Shown here piece after piece: positions 45,371-57,489 of a stretch of DNA of 64,000 nt (positions are counted from its first letter, which is position 1; each line of letters begins with the position of its first letter). The notes under the pieces were generated by a model. The model did no database searches. It was not told where the DNA came from and was given only the letters and a program-made list of their open reading frames with translations. The stretch spans positions 15,258,260 through 15,322,259 of the forward strand of contig OU452205.1 of assembly GCA_911728435.2 (NCBI GenBank), read 5' to 3'. The translations under genes and the position numbers were made by a program. This stretch comes from Apoderus coryli. Lineage: Eukaryota; Arthropoda; Insecta; Coleoptera; Attelabidae.

Positions 45371-48158
45371 GGGGAGACCGGGGTTGGTTGTTACACGGGG
45401 TAGGTTGTTACTTTTAATTTTAACTGGCAGGTCAGATGGCAGCATCTGTCCGCGGCCATGATAATGAGTGTTACAAGCACGTGTATCCACAGTCTGTGTG
45501 TTGCGGACGCCTAGAGAAGATTGTATTTTTAAGGTAAGGTTTTATAATTTTTGTACCAAAATGTAATTTTATAAATGCATTTTTGATTCTTATTAGCTTA
45601 GTTAATGTGAAATGTATTATCCCGATAGTAGGTATTGTATAAAACCATGCTACTTGGCTTTTCATTGCATAAGGCACAAATCGAAATTATTTTGAATGTG
45701 AGGGTTTTTTTAATACTTTTGTATAAAATGGCCATCAGGGGCAGGTTGTTACAATTCAAACGGGGCAAGTTGTTACTGTAACAACCTGCCTCGTAATCCA
45801 AGTTCATATATTTTTCATGATTACAAATGTACTTAGAAATCGGATGTAATAATATTTTAATGTTTTCAGATCCACAAAGATGAGGAATTATAAAAAAAAG
45901 ACAAATCGCGGTGAAACTCCAAAAGAAGTTATTTTAGCTGCTGTTAAAGAAGTTGCTGAAAAGAAAAAATCTATTAGATCTGTGGCTGAAGAATATGGAA
46001 TAAATTTTATGACTCTTCAGAGATATGTTAAGAAGTATCAGAAAGCTGGTCCAATTGGTACGAGAACAATATATTCCAAAAAATACTTTATATAGAATAA
46101 CTTAATCTTATTTTATTACAGAGCGCAAAAACATTTCCACTGGATATTTAAAGAATAGGCAGATCCTAACACAGTTTCAAGAAAACGAATTAGCTGTATA
46201 TGTAACAGAATGTTCGAGAATTTATCATGGTTTGTCTCCCAAAGATTTAAAGCAACTTGCATATCAGTTTTCAATGAAAAACAATGTAGTTGTACCAGAT
46301 AATTGGATTAAATCCGAATCCGCGTCATCTGATTGGCTTACGGGGTTTTTAAAACGACACCATGAATTATCGATACGCATGCCACAAGCCACTAGTTTAG
46401 GACGTGCCACAAGTTTTAATCGGCACAACGTAAGCTTGTTCTTTGAAAAGCTTTCCGATGTCCTTGGCAGACACAACTTTGGTGCCAACGATGTTTATAA
46501 TTTGGACGAGACAGGCGTCACGACCGTTCAAAGGCCGGCAAAAATTATAGCTTCTAGAGGAACAAAGCAAGTGGGGGCAGTAACCTCGGGGGAAAGAGGA
46601 ACTCTGGTGACAGTGTGTGTAGCAGTGAACGCTAGTGGTAATTCCATTCCACCAATGTTTATCTTTCCACGGAAAAATTACAAGGAGCATTTTGTTTCCG
46701 ACGGACCACCAGGCTGCATAGGAACAAGTAACCCATCTGGCTGGATGACGAAAATGGAGTTTTTGGTGTATATCAAGCACTTTGTAAAGTACGTAAGGTG
46801 CTCAAAAGAAAGGCCAATATTGCTCATATTGGATAATCACGACTCTCATCTATCGGTGGATGTGATTGACTTTTCTAAAGACAACGGAATTGTGCTTTTA
46901 ACGTTGCCTCCTCATTGCTCCCACCGCTTACAACCCTTGGATAGGACAGTATTTGGGCCCCTTAAAAAGTTTATAAATAGTCAGATGGATTGTTGGATGA
47001 AATCACATCCCGGAGTAACTATGACTATTTATAATATTCCGTCAATAGTTAGAGACGCACTTCCGTTAGCCGTAACGCCTAAAAATGTAATGTCTGGATT
47101 TGCTGCCACAGGGATATTCCCTTTTAACAGGGACATTTTTACAGATTATGATTTCCTACCATCGTCTGTTACTGACAGGCCACTACCCAATATGGAACGT
47201 CAAGAAGAACCTCAACTGGATGTTCAAGTCACACACCACTTGGAAAACCAGCCAGAAGTACAAACTTCCTCGAATTCCTCAGCTATCCTACAAAGCATTC
47301 CTTTAGAATCAACAAGTTATAAGAATAATGAAAACATGGACGATGTGCAACCATGTACATCCAATGCATCTACTTCTAAGCAAAAGTTTGTTAGTCCAAA
47401 GGAAATACGTCCACTGCCGAAAGCTGCGCCACGAAATAATACCCAACGAAATAGGAAACGAAGACACACAGCAATCCTAACAGATACACCAGAGAAGGAG
47501 GAGTTAGAGAGGCAAGAAAAATTGCGAAAGCAAAAAATTGACAAAAAAGGGAAGCGTAAGGTAAAAAGGCAAGTTTTCGAAGAAAGTGATGATGAAAATG
47601 AAAAATGCTTCTGTCTGATCTGTTGTGAGGCATTCAGTAACTCAAAATCCAAAGAAAAATGGGTTCAGTGTATTCAGTGTAAAGGGTGGGCGCATGAGCT
47701 CTGTAGCGATGGATGTGAATTATTTACATGTGTACACTGCGATTCCAACTAATATTTTACTTGGAGATATAGACAGCGATATTTTGTATTTATAATGTGT
47801 GTTTTTCTTTTAATGTGAATTTTACAGAGAGAGTTATTTTTTTTTTTGAGTATTTTGTTAAAATTGTTTATGGTTTAATAAAACAAAATTAGACAAATTA
47901 CACTGAATTGCCTTTAGTAACAACCTGCCCCCATGAAGTAACAACTTGCCCCGAGGTGGGGTAACTTGATACAGTTTGCATAGGATATTTATATATAATT
48001 TTTTACAGAAAATATAAAGTTTTATGCAAATTTAAATATACTAACTTATATTAAAGTCATATATGCTTCGTATACGTAATTTGAAAAGAACATTGTAGCT
48101 TTTCATTAGGCCAACAAATATATTCTTTAAAAATTGTAACAACCAACCCCGGTCTCCC
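45371..48158 (+). mobile_element. Pogo-like DNA transposon, structurally complete
   Basis: Ends GGGGAGACCGGGGTTGG (45371) and reverse complement (ending 48158, one G fewer) are flanked by TA (45369-45370 and 48159-48160), as for pogo elements. Subterminal copies of GTAACAACCTGCC / GGCAGGTTGTTAC-type words occur at both ends (45400-45410, 45740-45795; 47920-47965), likely transposase binding sites. It contains one two-exon gene and a polyadenylation signal AATAAA at 47877. Nothing in the element looks broken, so it may be recently active. Confidence 0.92.
45880..47752 (+). CDS. Pogo-like transposase with C-terminal PHD-like finger (two exons)
   Basis: Exon 1 is 45880-46057 and exon 2 is 46122-47752, with a 64-bp GT-AG intron whose phase (1) joins the frames exactly, giving about 602 aa. 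An acceptor-like TTTTCAG lies ten bases before the ATG, suggesting a 5'-UTR intron. Exon 1 has a Psq-type HTH (RSVAEEYGINFMTLQRYVKK, about residues 38-57). Next is a CENP-B-like DNA-binding region (SDWLTGFLKRHHELSIRMP). The DDE domain has YNLDETG (Asp about 188), LLILDNHDSH (Asp about 297) and PPHCSHRLQPLDRTVFGP (Asp about 333, 35 residues after the second). A Ser/Pro-rich linker and basic KR-rich stretch (likely nuclear localisation) follow. The last ~48 residues have CFCLICCEAF...WVQCIQCKGWAHELC...FTCVHC, a PHD-like zinc finger. No internal stop. Function: cut-and-paste transposition at TA; the finger may target chromatin. Confidence 0.92.
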
Positions 48159-48160
48159 TA

Positions 48161-49348
48161 CCATCAAATTCTCCATTAGTCAGATCTCCTTGACACATTT
48201 TCACACAATAATATACACGCAAAATACTATCAATACGACAGAGTTAGGTTTATAAAATTAATTGAATACATAAGATCATCACGCAAAAATATCATGTAGT
48301 TAGCAGTATCAAAGATTTGAGAACTCTGCCATTTCTAGTGGTTGGATCCTGGAGCCAAAATGGGTGGGTATAGGCTTATCTCCAAAAATATGTAATTCTT
48401 ACGTACGATAGTATTGTATAGGGTTAAGTTAAATAACGTTTTAACGCCTGTAACACCGTTAATAACTTTTTCTTAAGCATAAGGCTCTGTCATCTAAATT
48501 CACTACTACATGAATTCATTAATGGAACATAAATATATAAAATTATACAAGTTGATACCACAATTGAATGAACTGATAAAGAAGTATTGATACGTATTCA
48601 GGGATCGTAAATCTAAAGATACACAGACTACGAACTTAGTCCACTAATATTAACCATGCTAACAATAATTTCAATTGATAGTAATTTGTCAAAAGGGCCT
48701 TTCTCCACCCTCTCTCTGCTAGTGTTAAACGAAATTGCTAATATAAGTATATACATTAGCTACTCACAGATGAACAATGGAAACATTCATACCATAAACC
48801 TATGGTGGTAACATATACTGGTACTCAATATTATGCCATAACTAACACTTGCTCAAATCAAATGAATGAAACGGCATACAGAATGCCACAATTTAAACCT
48901 AACTTAACTTGTTTAGTCTTAATTTTGCTACAACCATGACAAAAAAATTAATAAATTTCTTAATTTGTGGTGCGAGATATGTGCAAAACATTTATGGCCA
49001 CTAATGGCTACTAAGGGTGAGGTTTTAAACTTTGGTCGTATATGTGGGAATAAATAATGAGAAGCATATCCAAACCTTGCACCTGTCACTAAAGAAAATC
49101 GAATCTATCATTTTGCGATAAGTCGACATTGATTATTCTGAGGATAATATAAACCATGAACTATATAATATACATAGTATAGCATCCTTTTACTTGCTTA
49201 TAGGTAGTTAGAAAATATTTGCATAATAACTTTTTCGTCAAGATTCTTGACACCTCATCCATCATATTCCTTAACATTGTGTAGTTTATCTATATTAAAT
49301 GGAAACTGCGTACAATATTTGTTATGTATATGTGTCCCACAACATAGT
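48161..49348. other. Non-coding stretch
   Basis: Nothing recognised. Confidence 0.35.
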
Positions 49349-49512
49349 TGCAAATAAGCTCATCAAACTTGACTTTGCGGTTCATTTTTTTCTCTATTAT
49401 TGGCCTTTACGACTAAAGTAACACAGCCAGTGCAAACAAGCTCATCAAACTAGACTTTGCAGTTCGTTTTTTTCTCTATTATTGGCCTTTACGACTAAGG
49501 TAATACAGCCAT
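49349..49512 (+). repeat. Two-copy tandem repeat, 82-bp unit
   Basis: Units 49349-49430 and 49431-49512 share TGCAAAYAAGCTCATCAAAC, GACTTTGC.GTTC and TCTCTATTATTGGCCTTTAC, with a handful of differences. It abuts a SINE-like block. Confidence 0.8.
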
Positions 49513-49539
49513 ATTTGTTATTTTTATTGTGAGTTCTGG

Positions 49540-49690
49540 ACCTACAGGTTAGCGCGGAATACGAACCACGGTCATCGACTGCCAGCCGCCAGCACCCATA
49601 ACTATGTAGTCTATAGCGACTTGGCATAGACAATCTACCGCCTCGGCCGGAAGCACCGTCCACCCATCCAATCTCTATCCGCGCGACCAG
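49540..49690 (-). mobile_element. tRNA-derived SINE-like block
   Basis: On the minus strand GGCCGAGGCGGTAGA (complement of about 49635-49648) resembles a Pol III A box and GGTTCGTATTCC (complement of 49556-49567) resembles a B box. The spacing of about 75 bases is longer than in a tRNA (30-60), so this is not a functional tRNA. The block is GC-rich against AT-rich flanks. No 3' tail was identified. Confidence 0.4.
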
Positions 49691-52250
49691 GTACTTGACT
49701 ACCGTGATCGCACCGACATGTGTTTGATCATTTGGGCATCTCCCGCTGCTTTTCGATCCATTAGAGATATAAAATAGACAATTTAAGTGTATAATTAATT
49801 CATTATTCTTTCCGACGAAACATTTTTAAGGGTAGTGATAAAATATGAAGAAAAATAATTTGAATACATTAATTCCCAAATAAACTATAGTCGAAGCAAA
49901 AATAGCTGCAAAATATCGTAGTTTATTGTCGAGCAAAGTTGTAAAATTCAAATGCTATCAAAAAACATCACACAGAGAATTGACTTATGCTTATTTCTAA
50001 AAGAAACAAAGAGTTGAATGATTTCAGAAATAAAAATTGGGAATTTCTTGAACATTTCGATTTCAAAAGTGTGTATTCTGCAATTTTCAAAGAAAAATGC
50101 TTTAACACGGTGCTATTTTGTTATTGATAATGTTCGACTACTCCACTGGACTTCCATATTTGTAATGTTGAACTAATTTTTAACCTTGACTTTTACATTA
50201 CAAATAATTTGAACGTTGTTCGTTTATACTGGAGCTACTTTTATTTATTAGCTAAGAGTAGTTACATTGCTAGCCTAACATAAGCATTACCATTAAAATT
50301 CCATTAGCTTTCTAACGACAATTTTAACGAATAGATGACCGTTTTCTATGGCAAAATGTTCCCAGTTTGTGCGTCATTTAAAAGGTCCATATAATATGAG
50401 AATTCCACTGTCATCTACCATTATCTTATTTTAGTTTTTATAGTTCAACGAACAAGAAAGTGAAAAAATAGAATGTCTCGAGACAATGCTGCAAAAAATT
50501 GTTCGAATCTAATGTCGTGTGATTGGAAAATCTTAATTTCATTTTATATGAGAAAGGACAGTAAAAAGCAAGTAGAAAAATAACAAAAAATCGAACGAGA
50601 ATTTCTAAGTGGCCTCTTGTAAGTTTTGTAGCTGACCCCTTTTTGTTTTTGTTCGTTAATGAACAGTTTCATTTCAACATGAAGCTAAATTTTTCTGGGC
50701 TCAATAATTCCTGTGTGGTAACTTTTATGGCTAAAAACCAATTCATTATACATATTTTCTGGCTTATATGTTTGCAGTATGGGTAAGTTGGTTCTTCAGC
50801 GTAGGTGATGAATACTGTGGTAACTGAAAATTTTTGGTTAAATTAAGGTGCAAGCTGCACACTCTTCTTGCTATTTAGTGGTAATTACGTATAATGTTAA
50901 GATACAAGCCAGATTAAATTTTCTCTCAGCTGAACAAAATAATAGAAATACACAGCGGATTTCAAGAGTGACTATGTTGTATAAATACTAGGCTAACGAA
51001 GACACGGCGAAAGGCATACATACATGGTACTTAGGGGTAATGGTGGAGATTATGAATATAGTTTTATGTAACTGACTATTAAAGCATTTAATTCGACCAA
51101 ACTTTTGTAACAAAGTGGTACCTAAGAAAAGAAAACTAGATATTTTACAATTAAATATTTTAAAATTTATTTTTTTACTCTTTTCAATAATTATGAACTA
51201 GTTATTAAAATCTCATGGCGATAATTTTAAACAACAGCTAAAAACTTTTTAAACCATTACGTGTGATATAACACCTATTTTTGAATTGAAAATGGCTTTA
51301 AATTTAAAAATAAAAAATGCAGAGCCGTATTTAAAAATACCAAGTTGATGATGGTTTTTCAAAAACGAAACGCTATCTTATTCTCCTGAAAAAGAAACAC
51401 TGAGAAAGTGCTTTTAATTTTTGTATATCTGTAAAAAATAATGTCAGAAATAAATAAAAACTAAAATCGCAAAAAAAAGGTTTTTGCAAAAATTCTTGAA
51501 AACGGCTAAAGTTAGTTTAATTTTAAACACACCATTTAAAAGGTGTTTAAATGGTACTTGTACTAATTTAACCGACATTGCAACTCCTACCGTTTCCTAG
51601 ATTCCAATGCTATCCCATTCTTATCTTGGACACAGTGTATATCAATATAGTTCAAGATTTATAAGTTCGATAAAACTGAACATGAATGTCTACATTTTTG
51701 GATTCAATCGACCAAAAAGTTTATGTACAATAAAAAAACTGCTTTTGAAATTAATTTTAGTTATTCAACATTTAAATTTGTCTGAAAATTGTCAAAATAT
51801 TTTGGGCGTACCTGGTATATAATCATTCAACACACAACGTTTGTTACGAACGAGAAATACACTTTGCTGTGGTCTAAACATATTCATGTGCCCAGTATGT
51901 ACAATAAAATTTTATTTTGTAGCTGTTGTAGCGTGTAGCGGCAATATCTATTGGTTGATAGAGAACTAGAGGTTCCACGGTCTGTGTAGGGATACCACTG
52001 CTGTTTTTGAGTATTAATATTGCTATAGGCGTTGATCATCTATGTTTGTTTATTTATGGCGTGAGGATCAAAAGTCTTGCATTAATTGGACAAAATGAGA
52101 ACGACATATGTCACATTTGGTTTAAAGTTAGCCGTTTAAGACATGACAGAAAAAGATATTGGCTTGATCGTATAATGAACTAACGTTATTTGAAATTTTA
52201 AAGAAATTAAGCGATTTTCGATATATGTTTTACTGTTGTTTTATTTATAA
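49691..52250. other. Non-coding stretch
   Basis: Nothing recognised. A short palindrome CCATTTAAA / TTTAAATGG lies at about 51532-51555. Confidence 0.35.
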
Positions 52251-52337
52251 TACTTCTACGATTTAATTTTATTGGTTTTCGGTAATATAAACTATTTTTA
52301 TGTTTGAAATATTTTATTGTTTTTACATTTTCATAAC

Positions 52338-52366
52338 GTTTCGACCATTTTTCTGGTCTTTCTCAA
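52338..52366 (-). ncRNA. PLE 3' hairpin GACCA/TGGTC-GAAAC
   Basis: On the minus strand, GAGAAA is followed by the 5-bp hairpin GACCA-GAAAAA-TGGTC and GAAACG. The order (near-core, stem II, GAAA) recalls the hammerheads known in Penelope-like elements, but the CTGATGA core is not intact. A matching copy is at 54751-54780 plus. Confidence 0.35.
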
Positions 52367-52771
52367 ATTTCTTTAATACGTCAATATATATTACTAAAAA
52401 CTATGAAACTTTTGTTGAAAAACTTACCATTTTAGGCGTGTATATTATTCCTGACATACAAGATTTACATTAAATTTCAAACAATCAACCGTTATTTCAT
52501 AAATATTTTCGTCATATGTTTTGAATTAAACATTTAACATCATTACCACTATTAGGTACTGGTCTTTAAATTCAAATTTTTCCTATTTATTAAAAACATG
52601 TCAAACATACACTACATTATAAAATCATTTCAATAGGACACACATTCACAGAATGGAAGCAAAAATTCTACTTAAATTGTTTAAGTCTTTCCTATCATTA
52701 ATAGTATGCTCGTTTTTGTATATGCATGCCATTTCTAAAATCTCCTTTTTTTTTTAATTTTTTTACTGATT

Positions 52772-53260
52772 TTAATATATTTTAGTATTTGCAAAGTCAA
52801 ATATATGGTTCATAGATGTTTGATGATTTGTTAAAGCAGTTTTATTTTTTTTATCATATTTGTGGCCCTTAATACGATTTTCTAAATATTGGGAAGTTTG
52901 TCCAATATATACCGAAGGGCAATCTATACAAGGAATTTCGTAAACTATGTTACTCCTTTTATTTTTAGGCGTTTTGGACTTCAGGTTGCTAAAAAACTTT
53001 TTGTGTAAATTATATCCTTTATGGTATACTGTAATTTGATATTTCATGAACGGTTTTGAAAATTCATGTGACAATCCATTTGGTAGAGAGAGAAATCTGT
53101 TTGTTTTAGTATTTTTTTGAATATTGTTTGTTATATTATTATATAGTTTGTCTATCCTGTTTTCGAAACTTCTATTTATTAATTGTGGTGGGTAATTGTT
53201 TCTTATTAGAGCCATTTTTGCAGTTTCCATAGATCGTGGCTTAAACTCCGGATCTGACAA
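52772..53260 (-). pseudogene. PLE C-terminal part with GIY-YIG endonuclease domain
   Basis: This minus-strand frame of 162 codons starts after the RT thumb: SDPEFKPRSMETAKMALIRN and NNYPPQLINRSFENRI are the linker typical of PLEs. NIVYEIPCIDCPSVYIGQTS is the GIY-YIG core with the CxxC-like cysteine pair that precedes it in PLEs, followed by LENRIKGH and HQTSMNHIFDFANTKI. The domain nicks target DNA to prime reverse transcription. This segment alone is open, but its upstream RT part is frameshifted (stops near 53270-53350) and misjoined, so the gene is dead. Confidence 0.85.
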
Positions 53261-53591
53261 TTGGAATGCTTTATATCTGTTAATCCGATGACAACCGATC
53301 TTTTTTGGGAAGCTGTGTGGTTAGAGTTAAAATTGAGGTATCTTGATGAACAGGTTGGTCAGTACGCTTGTTTTTGTATATGCATGTCATTTCAAAAAAC
53401 TCCAATTTTTTTAAATTTTTTCTGATTTTAATATTTTTGTATTTGCAAAGTCAAATGTATGGTTATATCGATGTATGCTGGTTTAGTATTATAACACCAT
53501 GATGTTTTAATTTTATTATCTATTTTATGCAGAGTGACATCTAGAAAATTTATTTTATTATTTCTTTTTGTCTCAATTGTAAACTGATGTT

Positions 53592-54005
53592 GTGTCACTA
53601 TACACAAGTGTGCCTATAACAATAGTTAAAAACATTCCAAAAAAAAAAAAATGGAATGACATAAAACAGTACACAGATATCCCACAAGAAGAATTTATTG
53701 AAGCAGTCGAGCTCACATTGGAATCAACATATTTTACATTTGATGACAAATTATATAAGCAGATTAATGGTTGCGCAATGGGAGCTGCAATTTCCAGTGT
53801 CATTGCGCAAATGGTAATGGAGGATTTTGAAGAATCGATACTTACTGACTTAAACTTCTACATTCCGTTCTTTTTCCATTATGTTGAATATTGCATTACT
53901 GCAGTACCAAAAAACAAGATTGAATTTATTCTTCAAAAATTTAACTCATACCATGAGCGACTGCAGTTTACAATTGAGACAGAAAGAGATAATAAGCTCC
54001 CATAG
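53592..54005 (+). pseudogene. PLE reverse transcriptase fragment
   Basis: The 137-codon frame contains SLYTSVPITIV (RT motif A tail), WNDIKQYTDIPQEEF, KQINGCAMGAAISSVIAQMV (the Q.xGxxMG.p.S motif B of PLE RTs) and FFFHYVEYCITAVPKNK, where the catalytic YVDD box has become YVEY. It ends RLQFTIETERDN, where the post-RT part starts. The altered catalytic box alone would inactivate it. It abuts inverted material at both ends. Confidence 0.85.
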
Positions 54006-54189
54006 CACAACCATTAATCTGCTTATATAATTTGTCATCAAATGTAAAATATGTTGATTCCAATGTGAGCTCGACTGCTTCAATAAATTCTTCTTGTGGG
54101 ATATCTGTGTACTGTTTTATGTCATTCCATTTTTTTTTTTTTGGAATGTTGTTAACTATTGTTATAGGCACACTTGTGTATAGTGACAC
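53998..54189 (-). pseudogene. Inverted copy of the PLE RT fragment
   Basis: The minus-strand frame repeats SLYTSVPITIVNNIPKKKK through QINGCAMGA with one residue change from the plus-strand copy at 53592, then leaves the RT at the palindrome centre. It forms the inner right arm of the palindrome. Confidence 0.85.
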
Positions 54190-54870
54190 AACAGTTTACA
54201 ATTGAGACAAAAAGAAATAATAAAATACATTTTCTAGATGTCACTCTGCATAAAATAGATAATAAAATTAAAACATCATGGTGTTATAATACTAAACCAG
54301 CAGACATCTATATGAACCATACATTTGACTTTGCAAATATAAAAATATTAAAATCAGAAAAAATTTAAAAAAATGGGAGTTTTTTGAAATGACATGCATA
54401 TACAAAAACAAGCGCACTATTAATGATAGGAAAGACTTAAACAATTTAAGTAGAATTTTTGCTTCCATTCTGTGAATGTGTGTCCTATTGAAATGATTTT
54501 ATAATGTAGTGTATATTTGACATGTTTTTAATAAATAAGAAACATTTTAATTTAAAGACCAGTAATAGTGGTAATGATGTTGAATGTTTAATTCAAAATA
54601 TATGATGAAAATATTTATGAAATATCGGTTGATGGTTTGAAATTGAATGTAAATCTTGTAAGTCAGGAATAATATGCACGCCTAAAATGGTAAGTTTACC
54701 AACAAAAGTTTCATAGTTTTTAGTAATATATATAGACTTCTTATAGAAATTTGAGAAAGACCAGAAAAATGGTCGAAACGTTATGAAATGTATAAACAAT
54801 AAAATATTTCAAACATAAAAATAGTTTATATGACCGAAAACCAAGAAAATTAAATCATAGAACTATTAAG
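54190..54870 (+). pseudogene. PLE post-RT segment and 3' region, GIY-YIG deleted
   Basis: The frame reads QFTIETKRNNKIHFLDVTLH, then KTSWCYNTKPADIYMNHTFDFANIKIL, after which the GIY-YIG coding part is skipped and the sequence goes to the 3' untranslated region (CATATACAAAAACAAGC at about 54399). Short direct repeats of that word and of ACTTTGCAAATA in the left arm (about 53385/52715 and 53443/52795) probably mediated the deletion. Confidence 0.7.
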
Positions 54871-55040
54871 CTAAAACGGTCAAAGAACATAATACTTTGT
54901 TTTCGTAATTTTTGAATAAAGTACTTAGTTTGTTACGTTAGTTTATTGGAAATCATGAAAATAATACAATAATTATTATTATTATTCCAATTCTGTTTCG
55001 TTACGCAGGACATATTATATTTTTGATTATACTCGTATTA
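54871..55040. other. Non-coding spacer
   Basis: Nothing recognised. Confidence 0.3.
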
Positions 55041-55044
55041 TATC

Positions 55045-55740
55045 TGGTCGGGAAAGTTTTTTTAATTTTTTACCCCTTTTTTCACTATTTGTGAACGCCT
55101 GTGTGAACCAATTCCCCTAGGTGACATTTTTTTAGGTTATATTATATCTCTACTATGAAAAATTATTCCATATTTCGAATAAGTTTATGTAGGAAATATT
55201 TTTTATGTTGACCCCTTTTCCGCTATTTGCGAACATCTATGTAAGCAAGGTTTTTATGATACATTATTTCATAGGATATTTTGTATCAAAGCTATAAATA
55301 GCTAATCAATATTTCTTCTGGATGATTTTTTAATAAGTTTTTAATTTTAATAATTAATGTGTTATTTTATACTCTGATAAACCAATGAAAAATTATTCAA
55401 TAGTTCGGATAAGTTTAAGTGGTATGAATTTTTAAAATTTTTGAAGCCTTTTTTAAACCACTTGCCTATGCTAAATGTTTTCTAACGTTAATCAGCAGCT
55501 AGACATATTAATTATCCTGTACTATTTTCGTTGAAAAATGTTTGAGTGGTTTTTGAGTTATCGTGGATACAGACACACACACAAACAGACATGTTTTTAA
55601 AGCTACTTATTTAGGTATATAATGTCCGAAAGCACGTATTCCGGTGAAACAAAAAAAAATGTTTTTACCTACGTGTAACTAATTGCATCCATTTACATAA
55701 TAGATTACATAATATATTATATGGAGAGCTAAAAATAATT
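55045..55740 (+). repeat. Degenerate ~100-230 bp repeats ending in an AC-rich microsatellite
   Basis: GGGAAAGTTTTTTT-CCCCTTTTT-CACTATTTGTGAACGCC (55050-55110) recurs as AAATATTTTT-ACCCCTTTTCCGCTATTTGCGAAC (about 55190-55230), and ATGAAAAATTATTC.ATA.TTCG.ATAAGTTTA occurs at 55156 and 55386. The block ends in ACAGACACACACACAAACAGACATG (about 55569) and ATGGAGAGCTAAAAATAATT (about 55720), the latter shared with 17998. It is one of the same dispersed families as 13565-13800 and 17690-18015. Confidence 0.5.
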
Positions 55741-56536
55741 AAAACTTATTATATGCAATTACGTTTATTTACTATACCATGGACTCTGTAGGTCTGTTAC
55801 CTTAAGAAACTTAAAACCAAAAATGATATGTGCGAGCGTTCCTTCCAAAAAAAAAATCTTAAAATTTATGCTAGAACTTGGGTCCTCATCATATAAATTT
55901 AAGTGTGCTAATCACGAACATTTGTTTCTAAACTGTTTGCCTTTTACTTTAGAATTGTCAAATTATTGACTACTTATATTGAACTTGAAAACCGTTTAGT
56001 GGTTTGTTTTCATGTTCAATTTTCGTTCTTCAACTGCTTGCCTAAATGTGGTGTGGGAGGAATAAGTTTAGTGGCATGGTCGGCTCTGTATACCGTGTTT
56101 TCTTTCTTGTAGTCACGGAGGAAGAAGCCGAGAATGTAGTTGATCTTGACGAGGATTTGATAAATGTAAAATATTTATGCAATGCTAATCAAATAATTTG
56201 CTTCTTTTCAGAAATATATTAATTTGACTGCTCCTTTGAGAACTTCTTAAACATGAGAATACTAGGTTGGTTAAAGAGTTGTTTGTTCTGGCAGACACCG
56301 TAACGAAGGTTTTAGATTTGGTCAATTTAATAATATATAAATTCCGCTGAGCATATCATATTCTGCTTAGAACGTTAAGTTGTTGATGAAGTTTTCTCTC
56401 TTTCACCTGAGGATGGTTACCATTAGGCCAACTTATAAATCTTCATAATGCTTTTAACATGTGTAATGGGCCTTTTCCTTCTAACAAAGATAATAAATCA
56501 TACAACATTCAATTAAGAAATAATACTGATAATATA
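55741..56536. other. Non-coding stretch
   Basis: CACCTGAGGATGGTTACCATTAGGCCAAC at about 56407 is a weak hammerhead-like hairpin lacking GAAA. Nothing else recognised. Confidence 0.3.
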
Positions 56537-57189
56537 CACTGAAAAAAATATTGTACGTAAAACCAATGAATGGTTGTCATCAATATTTTGAACATTAATA
56601 TTATGAACTGGTCACTGTTACAATGAATTTTGATCATAAATTAATAATTTCATACATAGAAACAATGTACGATGAAACATTAATCAATAAATGCAAGACA
56701 TCGAAAATTTATGTTTTTTTTTCATCAATATAATGTCACTATTTATTGCTTCAATGTTTTAAATTTATTAATTTATGCTCTTCGCCTTTAACACAATAAT
56801 TTGTAAATCATACACCTATGAACAGCGAACATAAAAACTAATAAACGATCATCGTTGATTCAATGGATGCTAAGCATTAATTTTACGAACCTAACCGTTA
56901 AATTCTGAATAACGCGCGCAAATCAATGCACCCGGACCATAGACTGAATACTCAAAACATTGACATTATGACATTCTCATAGACTTTTTGTTTACGCGTC
57001 CTTTTTGTTTTGTTTAGTTAAATGTGTACAGTTGAAAAGTGAAGTGTGTTCCTAAATCTATTTTTACAATTTGTTCCCAAATAATACAACAAATGTAGAA
57101 ATATAAGGTAAGTAGTAATCCTTTTATATAAGTACCATTTAGTAAAGTACAAAACTAAAGTCAGTTTAAAACGAAAAAAAAACACAGTG

Positions 57190-57436
57190 TGGTATTCCTT
57201 TGTAATGTTGAAAACCCGCCCATACGAGGGGAGAAATTTTATGGGCTCTTCATGGATATTTAGTGCTATCCGCTAAGCTATGTTCCAAAGGTGCCAGTGG
57301 AAAGATAAGCCATTTAAAGTACACAATAAAAGACTCTCAAGAATCTTTTTTATTTTGTGCTAAAACAGTTCAAGAAATAGAAGAACATATAATAAACCTT
57401 AAAGGAAGAAAATCTGCAATTCAACCGTACTTATAG
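57190..57436 (+). pseudogene. Decayed exon of the CACTGAA element, unrecognised protein
   Basis: One frame reads VFLCNVENPPIRGEKFYGLF; after a shift the next gives LSAKLCSKGASGKISHLKY and SFLFCAKTVQEIEEHI, ending GRKSAIQPYL and a stop. The length and regular codons indicate former coding sequence. I do not recognise the family. It follows a leader exon with a consensus donor, so it is probably what remains of the element's own gene. Confidence 0.4.
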
Positions 57437-57489
57437 GTTCTATAAGTCTATTCTAAAGGCGCACACTGTTTACTTAAAAACCTGTTATT

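Larger units (their letters stand above)
52250..54870. mobile_element. Penelope-like retroelement rearranged into a large palindrome
   Basis: The left arm (52250-53790) and right arm (53998-54870) are reverse complements in long blocks: the 3' untranslated region, the post-RT segment (FTIETKRNNKIHFLDVTLHK) and the RT block SLYTSVPITIV. Both arms share the same internal inversion junction (GTTTACAATTGAG next to GTTGTGTCACTATAC), so one copy was rearranged first and then made palindromic. The left arm keeps a GIY-YIG region missing from the right. The 3' ends (near 52260 and 54835) carry ACCGAAAACCAAGAAAATT-type sequence, also seen at about 63236 in the other PLE. Confidence 0.8.

Noticed and set aside
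49556..49648. Functional tRNA gene
   Set aside because: A- and B-box-like words are too far apart and no cloverleaf can be drawn.
49445..49663. 72-codon minus frame in GC-rich patch
   Set aside because: Coincides with the SINE-like block and tandem repeat; coding signal reflects GC content.
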